Shown here: one piece after another, positions 47,692 to 55,846 of the stretch
Numbering within the stretch: the first letter of the stretch is position 1
Layout of the letters: each line of letters opens with the position of its first letter
Source: Lachnospiraceae bacterium
Lineage (GTDB): Bacteria > Bacillota > Clostridia > Lachnospirales > Lachnospiraceae
Direction of reading: 5' to 3'
Assembly: GCA_024693135.1 (NCBI GenBank)
Contig: JAILLN010000029.1
Coordinates: 1-64,000 of the forward strand
DNA: 64,000 nt
Made by a program: the position numbers and the translations under genes
The notes under the pieces: model-generated
What the model saw: only the letters and a program-made list of their open reading frames with translations
Told to the model about the DNA's origin: nothing
The model's database searches: none

Positions 47692-48444
47692 ATGACGAAA
47701 AAAGTCTTGCTCCGGCCGCATCTTCTTATGCAATATTCTATTCTTATCCGGGTTCTACCACATTCCCTTTTTTATCATAAGATCCCGGAACTCTATGATC
47801 CGGAGAATCCGAACGACCGGTATTTGGTTCATACGTTGAATACGTTTATGTATATGCAGGCACCGGAACGTTTTGCCGGGGCTTCATTTGACCCGAAAGG
47901 CAAAGGCGCCTCAAAAACCCTGGTCGGAATGCGCATGAGCCATACCATGGATACGATGATGTTCGGGATCAATGATGCGGATTACGGCTTCATCAATTTG
48001 TTGAACAAGCTGGAAAACGGTGATCCTGAAGTCAAGTGGGACGAGGAGACCTTCTATGAGCCGTTTGCTGTGGAAGAGCCCGTATTGGTCTCGAAAACCC
48101 TTGAAAAGATGGAGCGCCGGAGTGTGCGGGACAGCAAGGCAAAAGAAGCGGTAAGGGCTGCCGAAATGCTGAAAGACCAGGACTTCTCATCGGGAATGGG
48201 CACACCGAAGACATCGGATCTGATCAAGGCCTGCTCCGTCTATGAGGAAAAACGGAAGCCCCGGACAGACCTCGGAAAACAGCGAAAGGAAATGGTCCAT
48301 ACGATCCGGGAAAACGCCCTTCGGGAAATGGACATTTTCCACACAAATTCCCGGGAATACTTTGAGAGCGGGAAGGGCGGTACCTTCGGAGATGTGATCG
48401 GAGACTTCCAGCGTACCCAGGCGATCATGAACGGGCAGCTGTGA
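47692..48444 (+). CDS. Hypothetical protein, start uncertain
   Basis: A frame of up to 250 codons. From about residue 30 (PELYDPENPNDRYLVHTLNT) it looks like a genuine soluble, charged protein, but the first 28 residues are rich in unusual hydrophobic and Leu/His codons and have no ribosome site. The gene may therefore be N-terminally truncated or start downstream (ATG codons near 47728 and 47850). C-terminal DLGKQRKEMVHTIRENALRE is helical. No family recognised. It ends just before a copy of the repeat associated with the AAA-ATPase_like gene. Confidence 0.45.
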   Translation: MTKKVLLRPHLLMQYSILIRVLPHSLFYHKIPELYDPENPNDRYLVHTLNTFMYMQAPERFAGASFDPKGKGASKTLVGMRMSHTMDTMMFGINDADYGFINLLNKLENGDPEVKWDEETFYEPFAVEEPVLVSKTLEKMERRSVRDSKAKEAVRAAEMLKDQDFSSGMGTPKTSDLIKACSVYEEKRKPRTDLGKQRKEMVHTIRENALREMDIFHTNSREYFESGKGGTFGDVIGDFQRTQAIMNGQL

Positions 48445-48453
48445 TGGGGCTGC

Positions 48454-48515
48454 GGCAGGATCACTCCTGCATATTCGATGTACTAGCTGATTTCGTGGGA
48501 GCTTACAAGAGAAGG
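48454..48515 (-). repeat. Apparent internal-deletion relic of an AAA-ATPase_like element
   Basis: 48454-48471 (GGCAGGATCACTCCTGCA) is identical to 53257-53274, the 3' end of the AAA-ATPase_like gene. 48483-48515 matches 54987-55019, its 5' flank, at 32 of 33 bases. Order and orientation are the same, but the 1.6-kb gene between them is missing. The result looks like a miniature, deletion-derived copy. Confidence 0.75.
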
Positions 48516-48537
48516 GGGCGTTAGATATGCTCACAGA

Positions 48538-48969
48538 TCAGAATCTGCCGGAATAGCCAGAAGACCGGATAAACTCGGCAAAACGGAGGACTTCATCCTG
48601 CTGCCTGGGGCGCATTCCGGAAAACAATTGGAGCAGCTTCCTGCTTTTTGAGGTGTTCGGCAGGGAAGGCTCCTCCTGGGAGTCCGAATATAAAGCATTT
48701 TCTCTCATCGTTGTAATTCCGGGTGCATCAAAAAAGATTGTATCATCCAGAGAAACGCTGTTCTTTAAGAGTTCATTCACCGTCATGCCGTAAAAGCAGG
48801 CAATCCTATACAATACAACAGAGCTCGGCATCCTTTTCCCGCATTCATAGTTACTGTAGGTACCCTGCTGGATATCAACGGCTGCGGCGATATCGGCCTG
48901 TTTGTATTCATGAGCGATACGCAGTTCCTTCAGCGTATCCGCAAATCTTTTCCGCTCGTCAGCGTTCAT
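48538..48969 (-). CDS. XRE-family transcriptional regulator
   Basis: ATG at 48969 is supported by GGAGAGG a few bases upstream; the longer frame adds nine residues. The 143-residue protein has an N-terminal helix-turn-helix (LKELRIAHEYKQADIAAAVD, then IQQGTYSNYECGKRMPSSVV) and a 75-residue C-terminal tail ending in helices (QQDEVLRFAEFIRSS). Its target is unknown. It is divergent from the lipase-like gene at 49307 and could control it. Confidence 0.88.
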   Translation of the reverse strand: MNADERKRFADTLKELRIAHEYKQADIAAAVDIQQGTYSNYECGKRMPSSVVLYRIACFYGMTVNELLKNSVSLDDTIFFDAPGITTMRENALYSDSQEEPSLPNTSKSRKLLQLFSGMRPRQQDEVLRFAEFIRSSGYSGRF

Positions 48970-49306
48970 GTATACCTCTCCGTGTGCATTTTTCATCTAT
49001 TTTAGGGGAAATCCAGCTTGAAGAAATAACAAAATACATATAAAATATTTCAAATGACATATTTCTTTGCGGGATGGTTTTTTGATGCTTTTGGAGTGGA
49101 GGGTGGTTTGTATTACGGGGTAGCAGAGGCGAGTGCTGTGTGAGGTTATAATATTCTGGCTGCGTATGGTTAAGATGCCTCTGATCTTAACATGGATGGG
49201 ATATTACACTGTCATCTGATCGACCCAGAGTGCAGATCATTCGAGGACACATATGCTCGATATGGTGATTTTTACAACCCGTATATTTTTTGGGGAGGTG
49301 TATGAG
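48970..49306. promoter_or_regulatory. AT-rich divergent region between XRE regulator and lipase-like gene
   Basis: 337 bases without a gene. A TATAAT lies at 49147-49152, and an inverted repeat GTTAAGAT-(7)-ATCTTAAC at 49169-49191 sits between it and the lipase start. The palindrome is a candidate operator for the XRE protein. Nothing else is evident. Confidence 0.4.
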
Positions 49307-52300
49307 ATGAATAAAATTTGGAAGCTATTTCTATCCCGCCTTTTTTGGTTAGTGTTGTTTTTCATTATTGTCTCTACATGCTCGGCTTATATTGTCTTGG
49401 CTGACGACACACTTCCAACCGGCGTACAGGATCAGATTGTAATACTTGATCCTAAAAATATAACGAAACCGGCTGGACAAAAACAATATTTATATTTTGA
49501 TGATAAGTGTCTTAGTATTTATGATATCAGCTATATAATATACTGCAATGATAACGGAAAATATGAAGAGCAATTTATTTATACTTTTTGTAACGAGAGT
49601 CTTTCAAATACTCCGCAGATTGATATATCATATCAACTTACGGATGCAGATGGAAATGCGATACAAGGAGGCGGGTTTGAGGTAAAGGCATTGAAACCAG
49701 GGGAAACATCTAGAACAGTATCAGTTGGAGGATATCCAGAAGATTGGTATCCTGATACTGTATCGTATATTATTGGAAGAAGCAAAGACATTTATTATTT
49801 GAAGCTAGAATATGAAGGGAATGAGGGAACTTTTACCAAAAATCCTTCATTTCTGCATTATGAAGATTTTCACGGAGTTATACTGCCATACGACAGCGAG
49901 CTCCGTCCAAAAGGGAAAGAGGATCTTGAGATAAAAACGTACTGGGATTTTTCACTTCTTGAACAAAATACCAATCTTGCTAATTACCAGCTATCGTTAG
50001 TAACTCTTGCGCTTGCACGAAACGCATACAAACCTGATAGAATAGAAGGGGTTATGGATACTCTGGGCATAAATGATAATTTTAACTCTTATCAAGATCC
50101 AAATGGGGATGTTTATCATCCAATGGCATACTACGGATATGAAAAGGCAACAATCAAAGGTATATCCTACAACATTTTTTGTGTTTCAATAAAAGGTTCT
50201 TCAAATCTGATGGATTTTTCAACCGATGTTAATGATGGGCCTATCTTTTTTAAGAATTGTATGATAAACACAAGGAATGATCTTATTCGTTTTATGGAAG
50301 AGAGTACAGGCGCACATTCTTTAGACGAATTAAAAAACCAGAACAATATTTTTTTGATAGCAGGTCACAGCCTTGGGGGTGCTACCGCAAACCTTCTTGC
50401 TGTAAACGTGACTGATTTCGCGAATCCGGAAAAAATATTTTGTTATACATTTGAACCCCCTCATACTTGCACAGAGCTTGATTTAATTGGAGTTGAGGTA
50501 ATACCACATAATTTTATTAACGAGAGAGATTGGGTAACCGATATGCCCCCATGGCACAAAGCGACGACCTATGGACATAATATAAAGTTTGACTCTTTGG
50601 CATTAGATTCAAAAATATATGAAGAACTGTTTGAAGTGAATAATGACCCGTTCTCTTTATATCAGCATAAAGGGGTTTTTAGGTTTCATACATCGGATAA
50701 TGATTTAGCATACTTGATGCAGGCAGCAGCAACATTGGATGGAATACATCCTGAATCGGTTATTAAACGTATTATTAGAGTCAAATGTCCTGTATATGTT
50801 AATGTTTATCATGACGGAAATCTGATTTCCAGTACAAAAGAAGGAGAAGAAAGCAATTTATGCCCCAATCTGGCATATTCTGTTGTTAATGGAAATGATA
50901 AATATGTTTTCCTATATGATGATAGCGAGTTCGACATAGAAGTTGTCGGTACGGGAGAAGGGAAGATGGATTATGAAGTTTTTCAGGAAGATACTGCAGA
51001 TGGCATGAGCTTTATTAAAGGATTTTCAAGTGTGAAGATTACAGAAGGGAAATGTATCTCCTCAACTATAGACAATTCTGTTAGTAGTTGCACTCTTTTG
51101 GAAGACACGGTCAGATTATTTGTGGTTGATCCAGAAAAGCCTAATTCTGAAAACAACATAAAGGAGATTTATATTGATGGATCGGAAAAATCTATACTTA
51201 AACCGGATCATGTTTCTATGAATCAAAGTGAGTATATTTATACCGGTGAGGAAATAATACCATCGATTTCTGTAACAGTCAGTGGTAATAAACTAACTGA
51301 AAATCAGGACTATATACTTAAATGTAGTAATAACATCAGAGTAGGGACAGCAGAGCTTGTTGTTGAAGGAATGGGTGATTATGTCGGAAGTGTTTCTCGA
51401 AATTATACCATAATTTCCAATAATCCAAGCAATCCAGATCAGCCTGACAATCCCAATGATCCCGACATGCCAGAATACGATGACGGTGATAACGGCATAA
51501 AGCCGGGGGATCTTCCTCCTGGAATGAAACAGCCGGAAGGCATATGGATCGGAGGCCTCCAGAAGAAATATGCCTATACCGGCAGCGCAATAAAGCCCGA
51601 TTTCCGGGTCTACTATGGCGACAAGAGGCTCGCCCCGAAGCTGGACTATACGGTTTCTTATAAGAAGAATACAAATCCTGGAACCGATGCCCAGGTCGTC
51701 CTAACATTCAAAGGCGACTTTACGGGGAAAAAGACAGCGGCATTTGAGATCGAGAAGAATCCGCTGTCTCCCGGAACCGTATCGGCAGATGCCCTGTTCG
51801 CCGCCTATAAGAAGGGCAGGAAGAATAATGCCGTGAAACCGGTGCTGGCGGCAGCTGACGGAACCGTATTGAAGTACACAAATAAGGACTTCGAGCTGGA
51901 GTACAAAGATGCCAAGACAGGGCAGGCGAGCACCTGCGAAACCCCCGGAGATTACATCGTCCACATGACGGCCAAGAGCGGGAGCAGGGGCTATGCTTCC
52001 GGTGCATCGATTGATGTGCCACTTACCGTCATCGATGGAAAGCCCGTCATGAGCGGGGTGAAGGCCGGCGGAAGCCTAAAAGTAAAATTCACGGGTGAGA
52101 AAGCCCTGCCGGCGCTGACGCTCAAATATGCCGGGCAGACCCTGGACAGCAAGAATTATTCCGTGGAGACCGTCTCCGGGGACAATTATGCGGATCCCGG
52201 GAGCCATATCCTCATCCTCAGGGGCGACGGGGTGAACGTGTTCGGCACGAAGCGGATCACCTACAAGATCACGGGCAAACGGAAGCTGGATGACAGCAAA

Positions 52301-53158
52301 TATGCGGCGGTGATGATCGATCCGGCTGGCCTTGACGCAGAGGGCCAGGCTCCTTACGCCTATGGCGGGGCGAAGCCGGAGATCGTCGTATCCTACAACG
52401 GGGTGCGGCTGAAGAAGGGCAGGGACTATACTGTGTCATACAGGAACAACAAGAAGGCCGGGAATACGGCCAGCCTCACCGTTAAAGGTATCGGCGGCTA
52501 TGCGGGAACCGTGGAGAAGGAGTTCAAGGTCTCGCAGAGGGATCTGAAAGACTTGATCCTTGTGGTGAACGACCGGGCGGAATCCGGCAGGGAGAAAGAC
52601 TACGAAAAGACACCGATCATGTTCTTCACAAAGGACGGCTTTGCCGACCAGAGGCTGAAGAAGTCGGACTACACCGCCGTATTCACCGTTTCATCCGGCA
52701 GCACCGCTCCAAAAGCCGGGGATACCGTGAGCGTGAATATCGCAGCGAAATCCGGCGGAAACTATACGGGCGAAGCCTCCGCAGAGTTCAGGATCATCAA
52801 GGGGACGGAGGACCTCGGGAAGGCGGCAGTCGCGGTCAACAAAGGGAAGGCCTTCGGCTATACCGGAAAGGAGATCAGGCCTGCCGGAGGGGATGTCGAA
52901 GTGAAGTTGAAAGGGAGCACGGTCAGCCCGGAGAAGTACGAGCTCATTTATTTCAACAACGTGGAACGGGGCAGCGCGGCCGTCTGGATCAAAGGTAAGA
53001 ATGGATGCGGCGGGGGCCGGGTCGTACGCTTCAAGATCGGAGGCTCCAAGGCCGCGGACATGTGGGACGGCGTGATCCAGGCCGTGCAGAATATGGAAGA
53101 AAGGACTGCGGTCAAAACATTCAGACCGGTATGGAGATACAAGAGGAAGGCAGCATGA
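49307..53158 (+). CDS. Secreted lipase-domain protein fused to Ig-like repeats
   Basis: ATG at 49307 has GGGGAGG eight bases upstream; an in-frame ATG at 49253 lacks one. 1283 residues. A signal peptide (helix about 8-30, SAYIVLA) is followed by a beta-rich region. An alpha/beta-hydrolase (lipase class 3-like) core has IFLIAGHSLGGATANLLAV with nucleophile Ser about 355; the rest of the triad cannot be fixed by eye. From about residue 640 there is an Ig-like module, a Pro/Asn/Asp linker (NPSNPDQPDNPNDPDMPEYD), then further Ig-like modules (YAYTGSAIKPDFRVYYGDKR) matching 1-2727. The front (to about 51450) is clearly AT-rich and the tail GC-rich. It may be an extracellular or surface lipid esterase. 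Confidence 0.82.
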   Translation: MNKIWKLFLSRLFWLVLFFIIVSTCSAYIVLADDTLPTGVQDQIVILDPKNITKPAGQKQYLYFDDKCLSIYDISYIIYCNDNGKYEEQFIYTFCNESLSNTPQIDISYQLTDADGNAIQGGGFEVKALKPGETSRTVSVGGYPEDWYPDTVSYIIGRSKDIYYLKLEYEGNEGTFTKNPSFLHYEDFHGVILPYDSELRPKGKEDLEIKTYWDFSLLEQNTNLANYQLSLVTLALARNAYKPDRIEGVMDTLGINDNFNSYQDPNGDVYHPMAYYGYEKATIKGISYNIFCVSIKGSSNLMDFSTDVNDGPIFFKNCMINTRNDLIRFMEESTGAHSLDELKNQNNIFLIAGHSLGGATANLLAVNVTDFANPEKIFCYTFEPPHTCTELDLIGVEVIPHNFINERDWVTDMPPWHKATTYGHNIKFDSLALDSKIYEELFEVNNDPFSLYQHKGVFRFHTSDNDLAYLMQAAATLDGIHPESVIKRIIRVKCPVYVNVYHDGNLISSTKEGEESNLCPNLAYSVVNGNDKYVFLYDDSEFDIEVVGTGEGKMDYEVFQEDTADGMSFIKGFSSVKITEGKCISSTIDNSVSSCTLLEDTVRLFVVDPEKPNSENNIKEIYIDGSEKSILKPDHVSMNQSEYIYTGEEIIPSISVTVSGNKLTENQDYILKCSNNIRVGTAELVVEGMGDYVGSVSRNYTIISNNPSNPDQPDNPNDPDMPEYDDGDNGIKPGDLPPGMKQPEGIWIGGLQKKYAYTGSAIKPDFRVYYGDKRLAPKLDYTVSYKKNTNPGTDAQVVLTFKGDFTGKKTAAFEIEKNPLSPGTVSADALFAAYKKGRKNNAVKPVLAAADGTVLKYTNKDFELEYKDAKTGQASTCETPGDYIVHMTAKSGSRGYASGASIDVPLTVIDGKPVMSGVKAGGSLKVKFTGEKALPALTLKYAGQTLDSKNYSVETVSGDNYADPGSHILILRGDGVNVFGTKRITYKITGKRKLDDSKYAAVMIDPAGLDAEGQAPYAYGGAKPEIVVSYNGVRLKKGRDYTVSYRNNKKAGNTASLTVKGIGGYAGTVEKEFKVSQRDLKDLILVVNDRAESGREKDYEKTPIMFFTKDGFADQRLKKSDYTAVFTVSSGSTAPKAGDTVSVNIAAKSGGNYTGEASAEFRIIKGTEDLGKAAVAVNKGKAFGYTGKEIRPAGGDVEVKLKGSTVSPEKYELIYFNNVERGSAAVWIKGKNGCGGGRVVRFKIGGSKAADMWDGVIQAVQNMEERTAVKTFRPVWRYKRKAA

Positions 53159-53165
53159 CAAATGT

Positions 53166-53197
53166 GCGGGGCGGCCAAAGGGACGCCCCGCTTTTAT
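53166..53197 (+). terminator. Intrinsic terminator of the lipase-like gene
   Basis: GCGGGGCG (53166-53173) and CGCCCCGC (53184-53191) form an eight-pair GC stem followed by TTTT, 8 bases after the stop. Confidence 0.9.
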
Positions 53198-53256
53198 ACG
53201 GAACAAGGGGTGGATAAGGTGATGCGCAAGACAAAAGAACCGTCACCCTGTCTTAT

Positions 53257-53274
53257 GGCAGGATCACTCCTGCA
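53257..53274 (-). repeat. Terminal repeat at the 3' end of the AAA-ATPase_like gene
   Basis: Contains the hairpin GCAGGA-TCAC-TCCTGC. The gene stop codon (TGA on the minus strand) lies in the loop. An identical 18-base copy is at 48454-48471. Confidence 0.75.
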
Positions 53275-54847
53275 CTGTCCATTCGGTGAGGGTGCGTTCC
53301 CTGGAATCAAAGTTCACGCCGATCTTATACAGAGTGCGGGGATCGGCGGCGTAGGGAAGGGCATATCCTTTCTCCTCGATCTGGGACAGGGCTTCCTTGG
53401 CACTCTTGTCCCGCTTGAATTCAAAGAGGTAGACAAACCGGTCGGTCTCCACGATGCAGTCCGCGCGGCCTTTGGCGCTGTGGATCTCGGTATGGACAAA
53501 TTTTCCTAAAAGCATGAAGACGATGTAGATCACATTCTGGAAATCCTGCTCAAGGGGCCGTTCATCTGACGTATAGGGAAGGCGGGCAAAGAGGGCGGTG
53601 AATATATTGTGGATGCCATCCAGGCTTCCCTCCTCGATCATTTCGTCCAGCGTAAAAATGTCAGCGCCGGTATTTCCTGTCGGGTCGTGAAGATAAACCG
53701 GAGCGAGGCTTTCCATGAAACCATACTTTACTTCATCGTTCGGATAGCCGAGAGTGTATCTCCGCCGCCGGGCATCATAGCCTGTGATGGTGAGATACCC
53801 GGTCTGATAAAAAAGAGGCACCGGATTCGGATTATCCGCGCGGTAATCGGACAGGATATTCCTGTCGGCATAGAGATCCCCGTCTGTGAACCTTCTGGCA
53901 TCAAAATCAATGGCGCTCAGCTTTTCGATCAGAAAGGACGGGGTGCCAGTGGCAAACCAGTATTCTCCGAAATCCCGGCTGTCAAGGGCGTTCATGAGGC
54001 TGAACGGATTATATACACCCTCCGTGTCCTGGCAGAAATGGTACCCGTCATACATCCGCTTCAGTTCTGCAAGGCATTCTTCCTTTGTTATATCCAGCTT
54101 TTCTGCCATGGCCTGTATTTCAGGCTCAAAATTCTTAAGCATCTCCTTCTCCGTGATCCCGCAGATCCCGGCATAATCCCTGTCGATGGAAATATCCCGG
54201 AGCTGGTTCAGGTCGCTGAAGATGCTGACCTTGGAAAATTTCGTCACTCCGGTCAGGAAGACGAATTTCAGGTATTCGTCATAGCTCTTCAGGGTGCTGA
54301 AGAAGCCTTTGAAGACGGCCTTGTTGTGCTCCTCCAGGGCTTCATTGTGCATGGCCTCCAGAAGGGGCTTATCATACTCGTCCACAAGCACCACGGCATT
54401 TCTGCCGGTCTGCTTCCTGGCCTTGATGATCAGATGCTGGAAACGGGAGGCAAGAGAAGAATTCCGGTCTTCCCTGCCATAGAGAGTTTCCCAGGAAATA
54501 AGGTGGCTCTCCAATACATCCTCCAAGGCATCCTGTCTAGAAAAATTATCCTTGTTGAAATCAAAGAAGAACACCGGATACGACTGCCAGGCATCGGGAT
54601 TGTCCTTTTCCAGCTTTTCGATACGAAGGCCTTCAAAGAGCTCCTTCTTTCCTTCGAAATACGCCTTCATGGTGGAGAGCAGGAGGCTCTTGCCGAAACG
54701 CCGGGGGCGGCTCAGGAAATATGGAGCCCCGCTTTGAATGAGCCGGTAAATATATTCTGTTTTGTCGACATAGAGGAATCCGTCTTCCCTGAGTTTTTCA
54801 AAGCTCTGTATGCCGATGGGAAGTTTTCTGGGTTTTCCGTTTTCCAT
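53264..54847 (-). CDS. AAA-ATPase_like / PD-(D/E)XK nuclease family protein (DUF1703 type)
   Basis: 527 residues. The N-terminal AAA-ATPase_like domain has LPIGIQSFEKLREDGFLYVD and PYFLSRPRRFGKSLLLSTM as P-loop, with VVLVDEYDKPLLEA as Walker B. The C-terminal PDDEXK_9-like nuclease has KGRADCIVETDRFVYLFEFK, whose D and ExK residues are intact. This family is strongly expanded in gut Lachnospiraceae and Bacteroidetes genomes and has no settled function; defence or selfish roles have been considered. Flanking repeats and an apparent deleted relic at 48454 suggest that it can duplicate. Only a weak AAGG ribosome site is visible. Confidence 0.88.
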   Translation of the reverse strand: MENGKPRKLPIGIQSFEKLREDGFLYVDKTEYIYRLIQSGAPYFLSRPRRFGKSLLLSTMKAYFEGKKELFEGLRIEKLEKDNPDAWQSYPVFFFDFNKDNFSRQDALEDVLESHLISWETLYGREDRNSSLASRFQHLIIKARKQTGRNAVVLVDEYDKPLLEAMHNEALEEHNKAVFKGFFSTLKSYDEYLKFVFLTGVTKFSKVSIFSDLNQLRDISIDRDYAGICGITEKEMLKNFEPEIQAMAEKLDITKEECLAELKRMYDGYHFCQDTEGVYNPFSLMNALDSRDFGEYWFATGTPSFLIEKLSAIDFDARRFTDGDLYADRNILSDYRADNPNPVPLFYQTGYLTITGYDARRRRYTLGYPNDEVKYGFMESLAPVYLHDPTGNTGADIFTLDEMIEEGSLDGIHNIFTALFARLPYTSDERPLEQDFQNVIYIVFMLLGKFVHTEIHSAKGRADCIVETDRFVYLFEFKRDKSAKEALSQIEEKGYALPYAADPRTLYKIGVNFDSRERTLTEWTVQE

Positions 54848-54986
54848 AGCCTTACCGTCCTGATCTCTGGAAAGTACAGTTTATATTCAATAATGAAAAG
54901 AACTGCCGTAACAAATGCAGCACAACGAACAAACGCCGGGATTCTGTAGCTTTGAGCCTGCAGCTGGCCACGTTTGTGAGTATATT

Positions 54987-55019
54987 CTAGCTGATTTCGG
55001 GGGAGCTTACAAGAGAAGG
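54987..55019 (-). repeat. 5'-flank repeat of the AAA-ATPase_like element
   Basis: 33 bases beginning CTAGCTGATTTCG, matching 48483-48515 with one mismatch. It lies about 140 bases upstream of the AAA-ATPase_like start, in the same relative order as in the relic. The rest of the 54848-55227 gap shows an AAGGCAG/CTGCCTT hairpin (55015-55041) and no gene. Confidence 0.75.
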
Positions 55020-55227
55020 CAGGTTGGAGTCTGCCTTGCGGCGGTTTGAATATGGTGTTACAATAGAAAAAAGCAGTCATTTCTATGCGGTCCACCGCGT
55101 CTATCTTCTTTTCTGAAGTCTGAAATCCCTGCTTTATTACAACAAGTCAAAGGAAAGCGGGAGTCAGACAGGGTTCACGGGCTCATGACAGGCTTCCCGC
55201 GGTAATTCATTTTAAGGAGGTGCTGCT

Positions 55228-55721
55228 TTGAGCAAAAAGAAAACGAAGATCAACCGCAAGTACAAGGACACACAGTTCCGGCTGCTTTTCGGGAAAAGCA
55301 GGAGGATCATCCAAAGCTGGAGCTGATCGTCAGGATCGTGAACATCAACGAGGGGCAGAACAATGTGGTGATGAAGAACTGCCGCACGCTGAGAGAATAC
55401 TCCAGGTTTGTGGACATGATCAGGCAGAATGCCGGAAGGATGCCGCAGAGGAAAGCTGTCGAAAAAGCAGTGAGGGACTGCATCAGGAAGAATATTTTAA
55501 GGGATTTTTTGAGGAAGCATAAGGCGAGGGTGATTAAAATGAATATGCTTTATGAGTATGATGAAAAACAGCATAGAAAGTGGGAGAGAGAAGAAGCTCG
55601 GGAAGAGGGCCGGAAGGAGGGCCGGGAAGAAGAACGGGTTAATACAGAGCGCGAGCGTCAACGGGCCGATGTGGCCGAAGAAGAGCTTGCAAGATATAAA
55701 GCAAGGTTCGGGACATTGTAA
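55228..55721 (+). pseudogene. PD-(D/E)XK nuclease-family transposase-like gene with internal deletion
   Basis: TTG at 55228 with AAGGAGG upstream begins SKKKTKINRKYKDTQFRLLF, the usual opening of Rpn/PDDEXK-type proteins. After LLFG the frame goes wrong and stops at about 55324. From about 55300 a second frame gives EDHPKLELIVRIVNINEGQN and runs through a normal C-terminus with the charged coiled-coil tail (EEAREEGRKEGREEERVN) to 55721. Intact relatives are near 300 residues, so roughly 110-130 residues, including the catalytic motifs, appear to be missing at a junction near 55290. The product is not expected to be active. Confidence 0.8.
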
Positions 55722-55765
55722 GTTTTTTGAGGAAGGCTTTAGAATTTAGGATATGTTTTATTGAT

Positions 55766-55803
55766 GGAAAAAGCGTGGTTTTTGCCACGCTTTTCCATTT
55801 TAT
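55766..55803. terminator. Bidirectional terminator between the pseudogene and the chemoreceptor
   Basis: The arm at 55766-55778 (GGAAAAAGCGTGG) pairs with CCACGCTTTTCC (55785-55796) with one bulged A. The A/T stretches at the base provide a U tract in both directions, and it serves convergent genes on either side. Confidence 0.8.
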
Positions 55804-55846
55804 TATTCTGCCCATATGGCAGGTTTTACTTTTGCGCCTTGTCAGG

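Noticed and set aside
53609-54949. 446-codon plus-strand frame opposite the AAA-ATPase_like gene
   Set aside because: Antisense shadow of a gene with clear P-loop and nuclease motifs.
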